Shown: positions 17,803 to 25,911 of the stretch, piece by piece
Position numbering within the stretch: the first letter of the stretch is position 1
Layout: every line of letters begins with the position of its first letter
Assembly: GCA_910587695.1 (NCBI GenBank)
Contig: CAJUNC010000008.1
Span: forward strand, 30,815-94,814
Length of the DNA: 64,000 nt
Source of the DNA: an uncultured Lactobacillus sp.
Lineage (GTDB): Bacteria > Bacillota > Bacilli > Lactobacillales > Lactobacillaceae
Reading direction: 5' to 3'
Notes under the pieces: model-generated
Told to the model about the DNA's origin: nothing
What the model saw: only the letters and a program-made list of their open reading frames with translations
Databases searched by the model: none
Position numbers and translations under genes: made by a program

Positions 17803-17950
17803 GGCTCGTTGTCGACCACTATGTAAAGAGTAAATATTTCTAGAGAAGCTCTGTGAGAATGGCTCAAGCTGTTTTCACAGGGCTTCTGTACCTTTTTCGA
17901 TAAGGTTGAGGATAGCCCAAGGTATTTTAGTCCTAAAGCTGTTAGAGTAG
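17803..17950. mobile_element. Internally deleted ISL3-type remnant (MITE-like)
   Basis: From 17803 the sequence repeats the left end of the IS at 9950 (terminal block, then AGAGAAGCTCTGTGAGAATGGCT and TGTTTTCACAG) for about 85 bases. It then jumps to a block equivalent to about 10156-10185 (GGTATTTTAGTCCTAAAGCTGT). The AGAAGCTCTGTGA and TTTTCACAG parts form a hairpin. It carries no gene, so it is a dead fragment or a short non-autonomous derivative. Confidence 0.6.
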
Positions 17951-17999
17951 TAATAAAAAGATACCTAATATAGTAAAATAAATTAAAGAGGTGATCAAG

Positions 18000-18698
18000 A
18001 TGCGAAGAACAGACAAAACGAAGAGTGATAGAAAATATTTAAAAGCAAATATTTTAGGCTTTACGATCAAGATACACAAGATAGGAATTATTTTATTGAG
18101 TATTATGATTTTTATTATGTTAACTGGTTTAGCACTTACTGGAATTTATAACATGAAACAAAGTCAAAATATCACAGATAAAGCAACAACACAAAAAATA
18201 ACGCAACAAGAAACAAGTACACGCAAAAAAGCAAGCAGTACGCAAATCGAATTACCAGAAGAAACAGATACACAAAATAGTCCATATGAAGCAACGACAA
18301 ACTCAGCAATGTTAGATGAGAATAAAACATCACAAACGCATCAATTTGCAACATGTTGTACTTGTGATGAATGTATGTCGAAGAAACAACAACTGGAAAA
18401 TGCAAACAATAGTAATGCTTATGGATGGTTTATGTCTCAGGGAGAAGAAATTTCTCCACCTAAAAATGTGCCAGCAATAATTTGGAATTTGATCAACGAA
18501 GGTCAAGACGTCTATACTTTTATAGACCCGCATTTTGGTTTTAGAATTTATGAAGTAGGTACTAATGAATTTATGGTAGAAACAGATCTAACGACCCCAG
18601 AAGGTAAACAATACATGTTAGAAAAAGTCGATAATGCTGAAGCTAGAATAATTTCAGAACCAGACAATGCAAATTATTGTGTTGAAATTATCAAATAA
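18000..18698 (+). CDS. Unknown single-pass membrane protein with Thr/Ser-rich stalk
   Basis: The start ATG 18000 is preferred over GTG 17991 because AGAGGTGA ends 5 bases before it. The 232-residue product has a basic N-terminus, one membrane segment (about residues 25-50), a Thr/Ser/Gln-rich linker with KKASSTQIELPEETD, a CCTCDEC cysteine cluster, and a C-terminal compact part (IWNLINEGQDVYTFIDPHFGF). The stalk motif recurs in the protein at 51151 (SKASSTTVEVPEYETPDD). No function is known. Confidence 0.65.
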   Translation: MRRTDKTKSDRKYLKANILGFTIKIHKIGIILLSIMIFIMLTGLALTGIYNMKQSQNITDKATTQKITQQETSTRKKASSTQIELPEETDTQNSPYEATTNSAMLDENKTSQTHQFATCCTCDECMSKKQQLENANNSNAYGWFMSQGEEISPPKNVPAIIWNLINEGQDVYTFIDPHFGFRIYEVGTNEFMVETDLTTPEGKQYMLEKVDNAEARIISEPDNANYCVEIIK

Positions 18699-18765
18699 AA
18701 AATTAGTAGAATGATCTTTATATAAAAAGAGATAAAATATTATATCAATATACGCCATAAATTCC

Positions 18766-18811
18766 AGCCCCCTAAATCAGACACTAGCCCTGATTTAGGG
18801 GGCTGATTGTT
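18766..18811 (+). terminator. Intrinsic terminator
   Basis: A 15-bp perfect stem (AGCCCCCTAAATCAG at 18766-18780, complement at 18790-18804) with a 9-base loop, followed by a T-rich tract. It ends the accessory island transcript before the mur operon. Confidence 0.85.
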
Positions 18812-18891
18812 TTCTATAAGTGAGCCTCACTACGAGCACATTGCGATTTTTAGAAATTATATTCCAAAAAATTAAACATAAAACAAAATAT

Positions 18892-18933
18892 TTGAAATAT
18901 AAATTCAACAGCTTTATAATGAAAGCGTAAACA
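18892..18933 (+). promoter_or_regulatory. mur operon promoter with operator and cre
   Basis: TTGAAA (18892-18897) and TATAAT (18915-18920) are 17 bases apart, a near-ideal sigma-A promoter. A cre box TGAAAGCGTAAACA (18920-18933) covers the expected start site, so CcpA would block transcription in glucose. An inverted repeat TTGAA-N7-TTCAA (18892-18908) overlaps the -35, fitting repression by the RpiR-type regulator at 22939. Confidence 0.85.
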
Positions 18934-18961
18934 ATAGTAGCGTTAGAAAGGGGCGAAAACA

Positions 18962-20017
18962 TTGCAAGGTTTTTCAGTTTTCATGGATAAAGATATTGAT
19001 GAAACAACGGTAGCGTATATTGAGCAGATGGCAAGAGCGGGCTTTACGGGGATTTTTACTTCGCTGCATATTCCAGAAGATGATCCCAATAAGTATCGTG
19101 AGCGGATCACTAAACTGGGAGCTATAGCTAAGAAGAACCAGTTATCTCTAATGGTCGATGTTTCAGGCGATGCTCTTAGTAAAGCTGGTTTTAGTTTTAA
19201 TAATTTGACCGAATTAAAGAAACTGGGAATTACAGGTTTACGTGCTGATGATCGAGTTGAGCTAAAGATGATCGCTAAGCTCACTAAAGAACTGATCGTG
19301 GGACTAAATGCTAGTACCATGACTAAAGCTGATATCACTGAACTTAAAGAGCTAGGAGCAGATCTTAGCCGTTTATTAGCATGGCATAACTACTATCCAA
19401 GACCTGAGACGGGGTTAGATAAGAACTATTTTTATGAGCAAAACGCATTTTTTAAGCAAAACGACTTAAAAGTAGTCGCCTTTATCGCAGGTGATACCGC
19501 CTTACGTTATCCGCTTTATCAAGGATTACCTACGTTAGAAGCTCATCGTTATTTGAAGCCAATAGTTGCTTACCTTGAACTAAAAAGCTCAAATGTGGAT
19601 GGTATCTATCTCGGAGATAGTGGACTTACAGCTGATGCGCAAAAACAATTTGCTTATTTGCTAAAAGAAGATCGTTTGCTTTTACGTGCTAAAGCAAGTT
19701 CAAGTTACTTTTCCCGGGTTATCGGAAAACATCAAAATCGAAAAGATGTTGCCTGCGATGTGATCAGAAGTGCAGATGCCCGCTTAAAAATTAGTGAGCC
19801 GATCTTACCTGAAAATACGACGTTTCGGCCTAAAGGTACGATTACACTCGACAATTGTGACTATGGCCGCTATATGGGCGAACTTCAGCTCGTCAAACGT
19901 GATCTCAAAGCTGATCCTAGAGTGAATGTTGTGGGAAAAGTCAGTGATGAAGATCTTGATCTTTTAGCCTATCTCGGTGCTGGACAAAAATTTGAAATAG
20001 TGGAGGACAAAAGATGA
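18962..20017 (+). CDS. mupG: 6-phospho-N-acetylmuramidase
   Basis: A 351-residue protein of the DUF871/MupG family, which hydrolyses MurNAc-6-P-GlcNAc taken up from peptidoglycan turnover. The N-terminus (FSVFMDKDIDETTVAYIEQMARAGFTGIFTSLHIPED) and the D-rich sugar site (GLRADDR) are typical of the family. The start is TTG 18962, 4-10 bases after AAAGGGG. It is the first gene of the operon mupG-murQ-murP-murR, the same order as in Staphylococcus aureus, and overlaps murQ by 4 bases. Confidence 0.9.
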   Translation: MQGFSVFMDKDIDETTVAYIEQMARAGFTGIFTSLHIPEDDPNKYRERITKLGAIAKKNQLSLMVDVSGDALSKAGFSFNNLTELKKLGITGLRADDRVELKMIAKLTKELIVGLNASTMTKADITELKELGADLSRLLAWHNYYPRPETGLDKNYFYEQNAFFKQNDLKVVAFIAGDTALRYPLYQGLPTLEAHRYLKPIVAYLELKSSNVDGIYLGDSGLTADAQKQFAYLLKEDRLLLRAKASSSYFSRVIGKHQNRKDVACDVIRSADARLKISEPILPENTTFRPKGTITLDNCDYGRYMGELQLVKRDLKADPRVNVVGKVSDEDLDLLAYLGAGQKFEIVEDKR

Positions 20018-20910
20018 TCGATCTAACTAACTTAACAACTGAAAAACGCAATGAAGCTACGCAAGATCTCGATAAGCTGAGTGTAGCTGAAGCGTTAGAA
20101 AAGATGAATCAAGAAGATCAAAAAGTAGCTATTGCAGTTGGCAAAGTTTTGCCTGAGATAAAGCCAGTTATCGAAGCAACGATCACAGCTTTTAAAAATG
20201 GTGGGCGTTTGATCTATCTAGGAGCTGGCACGAGTGGCCGGCTTGGAGTTCTCGATGCAGCTGAATGTGTCCCAACTTTTGGGGTCTCGTCAAAACAAGT
20301 CATTGGCCTGATCGCGGGTGGAGAACAAGCGATGACATTAGCGATCGAAGGTGCAGAAGACGATCTGACCTTGGCAAAGCAAGATCTGAGTGCATTGGAG
20401 CTAAATGATAGAGATGTAGTTGTCGGGATCGCAGCCAGTGGACGCACGCCTTATGTGATCGGGGGCTTAAAATACGCGCGCGATCTCGGAGCTACGACGG
20501 CAAGTATCGCTTGTAATTTAGGTGCTTTGATCTCCAAATATGCTGAATTTGCGATCGAAGTGGATTGTGGACCAGAATTTTTGACTGGGTCGACTCGGTT
20601 GAAAGCCGGAACAGCGCAAAAATTGATCTTAAATATGATCTCAACTATCTCAATGATCGGGATCGGTAAGGTCTACCACAATCTGATGGTCGATGTAAGA
20701 CCGACCAACGAAAAATTAGTTGAGCGTAGTAAGCGGATCATCATGCAGGCAACGGATTGCACCTATGAAGTCGCTGAAAAAACGTTTGAGGCAGCAGGTC
20801 AAGATGTAAAATTAGCGATCGTAATGCTGTTAACGAATTGTTCAGCCAAAGAAGGGAAGGATAAGTTACAAAAAGCAAAAGGTTTTGTAGGTAAAACACT
20901 AGCACAATAA
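20014..20910 (+). CDS. murQ: N-acetylmuramic acid 6-phosphate etherase
   Basis: A 298-residue MurQ with SIS domain, the usual length. It cleaves the lactyl ether of MurNAc-6-P to give GlcNAc-6-P and D-lactate. Seen motifs are LIYLGAGTSGRLGVLDAAECVPTFG (family signature around residues 66-90), GIAASGRTPYV, and a C-terminal helical region. ATG overlaps the mupG stop (ATGA), indicating translational coupling. Confidence 0.95.
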   Translation: MIDLTNLTTEKRNEATQDLDKLSVAEALEKMNQEDQKVAIAVGKVLPEIKPVIEATITAFKNGGRLIYLGAGTSGRLGVLDAAECVPTFGVSSKQVIGLIAGGEQAMTLAIEGAEDDLTLAKQDLSALELNDRDVVVGIAASGRTPYVIGGLKYARDLGATTASIACNLGALISKYAEFAIEVDCGPEFLTGSTRLKAGTAQKLILNMISTISMIGIGKVYHNLMVDVRPTNEKLVERSKRIIMQATDCTYEVAEKTFEAAGQDVKLAIVMLLTNCSAKEGKDKLQKAKGFVGKTLAQ

Positions 20911-20928
20911 AGAAGGGAAGGATCTAAA

Positions 20929-22878
20929 ATGGCTGAAGATAAAGTAACTCGGATCGCACGTGAGATCTATGAAAAAGTTGGTGGTCCAGAAAATGTAAAA
21001 AAAGTTATCCACTGTATGACACGTGTCCGTATGACGATCATCGATGAAACTAAAGTTGATCTTTCTGGTTTAAAAGCGATAAAAGGCGTAATGGGTGTGG
21101 TCGAAGATGAGACTTTACAAGTAGTTATTGGTCCAGGAACAGTCAATAAAGTAGCCCAAGCAATGGTCGACATGGTAGGTGTCAGACTAGGGGAAACATT
21201 TCCTAATGCTAAAGCGGGATCGATGGAAGAATTGATGGCCAAAACGAAATCAGCTACAAAAGAAAAGTATAATAAACCATCTAAGTTTAAAGCAGTACTC
21301 AATACGATCTCTAAGATATTTGTGCCTTTGATCCCAGCCTTTGTTGGAGCGGGGCTGATCGGTGGCTTAGCCTCAGTGCTTGGGAACTTTGTGACAGCAG
21401 GGATGCTTGATGCTGCGACGTGGGGCCAGATCGTCACGGTTTTAAAGATCATCCAAGGCGGGATCTTTGGTTATTTGGCGATCTATGTTGGTTTGAATTC
21501 GGCTCAAGAATTTGGCGCTACTCCTGCACTAGGTGGTGTTATTGGGGCCGTTTCTCTACTAGCAGGAATGGATCCCAATGCTCCACTGAAAAACATCTTT
21601 AACGGAGCACCATTATCAGCAGGTCAAGGTGGGATTATTGGGGTGATCTTTGCCGTATGGTTATTAGCTCTTTTTGAAAAGCAAATGCACAAGCTCGTGC
21701 CAGAGTCACTTGATATCATTGTGACACCGACCCTTACTTTATTATTTATCGGTTTAGCGGAGATCTTTTTGATCATGCCAGTTGCTGGTGTCATCTCCTC
21801 TAGCTTAGTTGGGGCGATCAACTTCATTTTAAGTGTAGGTGGAGGATTTTCAGGTTTTGTTTTAGGTGCTTTGTTCTTACCAATGGTCATGTTTGGATTA
21901 CACCAGATCTTAACGCCGATCCATCTAGAAATGATCTCAAAGACTGGTTCGACGCAACTTTTGCCTGTACTTGCGATGGCTGGTGCAGGACAAGTTGGTG
22001 CAGCGATCGCTTTATGGGTCCGTTTGCGCAAAGATAAAGAATTTGTCGAACGAGTTAAAGGTGCTTTACCAGTTGGGATCTTAGGGATCGGTGAGCCATT
22101 GATCTATGGGGTCACCCTGCCTTTAGGACGACCATTTGTGACCGCATGTATCGGTGGTGGTATTGGTGGTGCGATCATCGGTGCTTTAGGCAATGCTGGA
22201 GCGATCGCGATCGGACCTTCTGGCGTGGCGCTCTTACCTTTGATCGCTGATGGAAAATGGTGGATCTATCTTTGTGGACTTTTAGGTGGCTATGTAGGCG
22301 GATTTATCGCAACTTATTTCTTCGGGATCCCAGCTGACGCAAAAATGAAAGCGGATAACTATGCTAAAGAAGAAGTAAAAGAGATCATTGAACCAACGCT
22401 TAAAGTAGAAGAACCAGTTGTTGAGACTACTACGATCAATGCACCACTGACAGGTAAATTAGTAAAGCTTTCACAGCTAAATGATCAAGTATTTGCTAGT
22501 GGCTTGATGGGTAAAGGGATCGCGATCGAGCCTAAAGATGGTGAGATCTGTGCTCCAGTTACGGGAACGATAACTTCGCTCTTACCGACAAAACACGCCA
22601 TTGGGATCACTAGTGATGAAGGAGTAGAGCTCTTGATCCATGTTGGAATGGACACAGTTGAGTTAAAAGGTGTTGGATTTGAGAGCTTTGTCAGCGAAAA
22701 TGAGCATGTTAAAGCAGGTGACCTCTTGTTAAAAGCTGATCTTGAAAGGATCAAAGCGGCTGGCTTTTCAGTTACAACTCCGATCGTGGTCATAAATACT
22801 AAAGAATATAGTGCAGTTGAAGTTGTTACTTCAGCTGAGGTGTTAAAGGGACGACCGCTTATCACGATCAAAGCGTAA
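20929..22878 (+). CDS. murP: PTS MurNAc-family EIIBCA permease
   Basis: The 649-residue protein holds three PTS domains in the order B-C-A. EIIB: KKVIHCMTRVRMTI with the phosphocysteine near residue 28. EIIC: ten-segment membrane part from about residue 125 to 480, including GIGEPLIYGVTLP. EIIA (glucose type): PTKHAIGIT and LLIHVGMDTVEL near residues 560-590. In S. aureus MurP lacks a fused EIIA, so this copy is self-sufficient for phosphate transfer from HPr. By context it takes up MurNAc or MurNAc-GlcNAc. Confidence 0.9.
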   Translation: MAEDKVTRIAREIYEKVGGPENVKKVIHCMTRVRMTIIDETKVDLSGLKAIKGVMGVVEDETLQVVIGPGTVNKVAQAMVDMVGVRLGETFPNAKAGSMEELMAKTKSATKEKYNKPSKFKAVLNTISKIFVPLIPAFVGAGLIGGLASVLGNFVTAGMLDAATWGQIVTVLKIIQGGIFGYLAIYVGLNSAQEFGATPALGGVIGAVSLLAGMDPNAPLKNIFNGAPLSAGQGGIIGVIFAVWLLALFEKQMHKLVPESLDIIVTPTLTLLFIGLAEIFLIMPVAGVISSSLVGAINFILSVGGGFSGFVLGALFLPMVMFGLHQILTPIHLEMISKTGSTQLLPVLAMAGAGQVGAAIALWVRLRKDKEFVERVKGALPVGILGIGEPLIYGVTLPLGRPFVTACIGGGIGGAIIGALGNAGAIAIGPSGVALLPLIADGKWWIYLCGLLGGYVGGFIATYFFGIPADAKMKADNYAKEEVKEIIEPTLKVEEPVVETTTINAPLTGKLVKLSQLNDQVFASGLMGKGIAIEPKDGEICAPVTGTITSLLPTKHAIGITSDEGVELLIHVGMDTVELKGVGFESFVSENEHVKAGDLLLKADLERIKAAGFSVTTPIVVINTKEYSAVEVVTSAEVLKGRPLITIKA

Positions 22879-22938
22879 AACTGTTTATCTAGGGGAAGTC
22901 TGATATAATCATGAGTAAAGAATGGAGACGATACTACG

Positions 22939-23787
22939 ATGGATACTTTACTTGTTATTCGGCAAAACTATTCCAATTTTACTCCTGTGGAAAAAAAGAT
23001 CGCAGATTATATTTTTAAAGTTGAAGACCAGATCCTAGGTAAGAGTGCCCAAGAAGTCGCCAAGGCTCTTGGAACTTCGACGGCAGCATTAGTGCGATTT
23101 TCACGTAAGTTAGGCTATGATGGCTTTTCACAGTTGAAACAAAAATTGAGTGCGACCTATGCTTTTCATGCAGATGATAAAAAGTACTATGAAGAAGTCA
23201 GTGATGCCGAAACACCACGTTCACTCAAGAATAAATTAAAAGTCCGGATCAATCACATGGTAGAAACGACTAATGATGCTTTAGCTGATGAAGCGATCAA
23301 GACAGCTGTAACTATGATCGCAAACAAAGATCTGATCTTTGTTTTTGGGATCGGAGCTTCTGCGATCGTAGCCCAAGACATCTTCCAAAAATTCAGTCGG
23401 ATCGGCAAAAAAGTGGTTTTTCTGCAAGATATCCACCTATTTGTGTCAGCACTAGCAGTTCACCAAAATGATGCTTTATTTCTTGCGATCTCGATGAAAG
23501 GTGAAACAAAAGAAGTCTTAGATATCGCTAAACTAGCACAAAAAATGACCATTCCACTTATTGTGATCAGTGGCCGAGAAGACTCGACGCTTGCCAAGTT
23601 AGCTGATTGTTTATTGCATTCAGTCTCAGGCGAAGATTACAAGATGCGTACTGCGGCTACAATGAGTCTGATGGCGCAACTTTATGTGGTCGATGTGTTA
23701 TTTTACATGTATGTTTCCGAGCACTTTGCTCAAAGCTATGAAAAATTACAGCAAACAAAAGATGTTATCAAAAAGTTAGAACAATAA
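22939..23787 (+). CDS. RpiR-family regulator of the mur operon
   Basis: A 282-residue RpiR protein: N-terminal HTH (FTPVEKKIADYIF, GTSTAALVRFSRKLGYDGFSQLK) and C-terminal SIS domain (FVFGIGASAIVAQDIFQKF, AISMKGETKEVL). As last gene of the mur operon it corresponds to MurR and probably senses MurNAc-6-P, binding the inverted repeat at 18892-18908. It is a distant paralogue of the regulator at 3814. Confidence 0.85.
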   Translation: MDTLLVIRQNYSNFTPVEKKIADYIFKVEDQILGKSAQEVAKALGTSTAALVRFSRKLGYDGFSQLKQKLSATYAFHADDKKYYEEVSDAETPRSLKNKLKVRINHMVETTNDALADEAIKTAVTMIANKDLIFVFGIGASAIVAQDIFQKFSRIGKKVVFLQDIHLFVSALAVHQNDALFLAISMKGETKEVLDIAKLAQKMTIPLIVISGREDSTLAKLADCLLHSVSGEDYKMRTAATMSLMAQLYVVDVLFYMYVSEHFAQSYEKLQQTKDVIKKLEQ

Positions 23788-23794
23788 TAACGGG

Positions 23795-23831
23795 GCTACC
23801 TTGATGCTTATTTTTAAGGTAGCTTTTTTTT
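23795..23831 (+). terminator. mur operon terminator
   Basis: GCTACCTT (23795-23802) pairs with AAGGTAGC (23816-23823), followed by a run of eight or more T. Confidence 0.9.
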
Positions 23832-23988
23832 GGATGAGTGCAACTGATTTTTATTGGTGGATCAGCACTCAATTACCATAACGCTCATATTTATATTCGG
23901 CACATATCCTTGTGTTTTGGATAAACCACTCGCTCAGTATGAATACACTAAAAAGATAATTATTACTTTTAATGAATGGATGTATAAT

Positions 23989-24018
23989 TTGACAATTATG
24001 AATAATATTGTGTACAAT
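23989..24018 (+). promoter_or_regulatory. Promoter of the secreted proprotein gene
   Basis: TTGACA (23989-23994) and TACAAT (24013-24018) with an 18-base spacer form a strong sigma-A promoter 48 bases before the ATG at 24066. An open frame running through here (23854-24063) is therefore considered non-coding. Confidence 0.75.
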
Positions 24019-24065
24019 AAACATTGTAAGAGGTTCCAAAAGTCAATGAAAAGGAGTGTTTAATA

Positions 24066-24590
24066 ATGTTAGGAATTAGTAGTATGGTTAGTAAAGCTTA
24101 TAAGTTAGCTATTCTAAGTTTATTTGCAATGATATCATTATTCGTTTATTCATCCAATGATGCTGTTTCTGCTAATTCGGTTGAGAACAATATGAATAAT
24201 GTGGAATATGTAAATAATGAAGTTTCAAATGTTATTCAAAAAAATATTCGAGTTATTAAGCATATGGATGGGGCAGTTGAAGTATATATCAAAAATAAAG
24301 ATGAAGTAGCTAAAAAACTTGCAGAAAATGGTTACTCGTATACTCAAGTAGACACTGTTTTAGCGCAGATCAATAATTATTTTGAAGAAAATAAAGATGA
24401 ATTTGTATCTAGTTATTCTGTACTTCGCAAAGGAAGTGAAACTTGTGCGAAAGCTTTACAGTTTATTGGATATGTCCATTCAGGTGCTTATGCAGTTGCT
24501 GGGGCTTTATTAGGGATCACAGGACCAACAGTAGTGATTGCGCCAATTTTGATCGGACTGGTTTATCAAGCTGGATCGTTATTTTGTTAG
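24066..24590 (+). CDS. Secreted proprotein with hydrophobic C-terminal peptide (candidate antimicrobial)
   Basis: The 174-residue product has a Sec signal peptide (hydrophobic core residues 13-28, probable cut after VSA near residue 36), an Asn/Glu-rich middle of about 90 residues, and a C-terminal block of about 50 residues rich in Gly/Ala with two cysteines, one in ETCAKAL and one as the last residue. The two cysteines could form a disulphide. Length, signal peptide, acidic middle and two-cysteine hydrophobic tail recall enterocococcal EntV/enterocin O16 proproteins, matured by protease cleavage; this comparison is from memory and must be checked. A strong RBS AAGGAG precedes ATG 24066. The next gene may give immunity. 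Confidence 0.75.
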   Translation: MLGISSMVSKAYKLAILSLFAMISLFVYSSNDAVSANSVENNMNNVEYVNNEVSNVIQKNIRVIKHMDGAVEVYIKNKDEVAKKLAENGYSYTQVDTVLAQINNYFEENKDEFVSSYSVLRKGSETCAKALQFIGYVHSGAYAVAGALLGITGPTVVIAPILIGLVYQAGSLFC

Positions 24591-24601
24591 GGGGGATCAC
24601 A

Positions 24602-24874
24602 ATGTTTAACAAATATTCTATGCAATATTTCGATAAATATTATCTTACAGTAGTATTTACAGCGTTAGCGCTTGTTTGTTCATGGGCTTTAGTAGGAACA
24701 ACTACTCAATATATATTTTTCGTGCTCTTTAATTGTATTACTGTTTTTTGCGGTGAATATTTGATCAATAAGACATATGTCCTTCATACCAAAAAATATA
24801 ATACTTTTAAAGGGATATTAGGTATCTGGCAATTACTTATTAGTTGCATTGTTTTATGGTGTTTTTCTATGTAA
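24602..24874 (+). CDS. Small membrane protein, possible immunity protein
   Basis: ATG 24602 follows an AGGGGGGATC site 11 bases after the proprotein stop. The 90-residue product has about three hydrophobic segments (residues 15-30, 35-55, 70-88) and ends in WCFSM. No family is recognised. Tight placement behind a secreted antimicrobial-like protein is the usual position of an immunity gene. A longer frame from 24443 runs through the proprotein gene and is rejected. Confidence 0.65.
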   Translation: MFNKYSMQYFDKYYLTVVFTALALVCSWALVGTTTQYIFFVLFNCITVFCGEYLINKTYVLHTKKYNTFKGILGIWQLLISCIVLWCFSM

Positions 24875-24965
24875 AAATCCGAGAACGATACACGACAAGG
24901 GGAGGTGCCTTGGTGACTAGTCAAAATAATACCGTCTATGAGATCACGGGTATTACAAACGTAAT

Positions 24966-25004
24966 AAAAACAGGTGTAGCTTTAATAGACTATACCTGTT
25001 TTTT
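24966..25004 (+). terminator. Intrinsic terminator
   Basis: AAAAACAGGT (24966-24975) pairs with ACCTGTTTTT (24994-25003). It would end the two-gene unit 24066-24874. Confidence 0.8.
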
Positions 25005-25164
25005 ATGGACGATAAAGAGTACAGCACGGTATGGGAGAGATATAGATAGTAAAATAAAACAGGTCCAAACTGTTTAGGAGCTATTTCCAAACATATCTTA
25101 GCAAAGAGACAATAAGCTTTGTGAAAATAGACAGAACTATTCCTACAGAGCTTATCTAAAATAT

Positions 25165-25911
25165 TTACTTTTTTAATAATTGTATTAGAGCGGCTACCTT
25201 TCGTATAGATACGGGGCAACTTATCTTTTCTTCTACATCAAAATAAATTTTTCTTTCTGTATAGTTATAAGAAACAATATTTTCTAGGTTGACCAAATAT
25301 GATCGGTGGCACCGAAAGAGACGAGGGTGTGCCTTTTCGATAGATTTGAGGGCATATGAGACAGATATGGCTCTATTTTTACCATACAAGATAGTGGGAT
25401 CATATCCAGTGGAGTCAGACTCAAAATAATAGATATCGTCCAATGGAATATTGAGAAACTTGTTACGATGTTTATATGTAAAGGTTTCTCGTTTCCTAAC
25501 ATATTGTAAATTATTGAGAGCTAACTTGATATCTTTACGGATCGAGTTTTGGATATCCTTTTCATTCATGTCTTTACCGATATAATCTAACGATGCGATC
25601 CGATTTCTTAAAGCTAGTAATGAGAGATCTACGTGTGAAGTTAGGAAGACAATGTCAGCATGAGGAAATTTAGTTCGTAATTTTTTAGCAAGTTGGATCC
25701 CGGCTAATTTATTAGAGGCTAAACCAATATCTAAGAAAAAAAGAAAATCTTTTGAATCATTTCTAGCAGTAAAGTCTAGTGTGTTTTGACTCGAGTCCGT
25801 ATCCAAAACTACTTCGGCGTCTAAACCTTCAAAAGCTACGTATTTTTTTATGAATGACACGAGTTCCATTCGTTGAGCCAAGTCATCCTCAACAACAACT
25901 ATATTAAGCAT
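25165..25911 (-). CDS. LytTR-family response regulator, AgrA-like
   Basis: The 248-residue protein has an N-terminal receiver (VVEDD at 5-9, FFLDIGLA with the phospho-Asp, FLTSH, and a Lys in YIGKD) and a C-terminal LytTR DNA-binding domain (IYYFESDSTGY, FRCHRSYLVNLENI). Regulators of this kind, such as AgrA, FsrA and ComE-like proteins, control peptide pheromone and bacteriocin genes. It overlaps the kinase gene by 8 bases. Likely targets are the proprotein gene and the ABC genes on either side. Confidence 0.9.
   Translation of the reverse strand: MLNIVVVEDDLAQRMELVSFIKKYVAFEGLDAEVVLDTDSSQNTLDFTARNDSKDFLFFLDIGLASNKLAGIQLAKKLRTKFPHADIVFLTSHVDLSLLALRNRIASLDYIGKDMNEKDIQNSIRKDIKLALNNLQYVRKRETFTYKHRNKFLNIPLDDIYYFESDSTGYDPTILYGKNRAISVSYALKSIEKAHPRLFRCHRSYLVNLENIVSYNYTERKIYFDVEEKISCPVSIRKVAALIQLLKK

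Noticed and set aside
18766..18811. Riboswitch upstream of mupG
   Set aside because: The only strong hairpin is a plain terminator located before the mur promoter, so it is not in the mur leader.
20967..21452. 161-codon frame opposite murP
   Set aside because: It is an antisense shadow of the EIIB/EIIC coding region without ribosome site; the same applies to other long antisense frames over murP, EIIC and the dha genes.
23854..24063. Open frame of 69 codons before the secreted proprotein
   Set aside because: It runs through a strong promoter (TTGACA-N18-TACAAT) and has no ribosome site.
24443..24601. Long N-terminal extension of the small membrane protein
   Set aside because: It reads the proprotein gene in another frame; the ATG at 24602 has a strong ribosome site.
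24844..25077. Open frame of 77 codons after the small membrane protein
   Set aside because: Its first part overlaps the preceding gene and its middle is an intrinsic terminator; only a weak possibility of a short peptide from 24910 remains.
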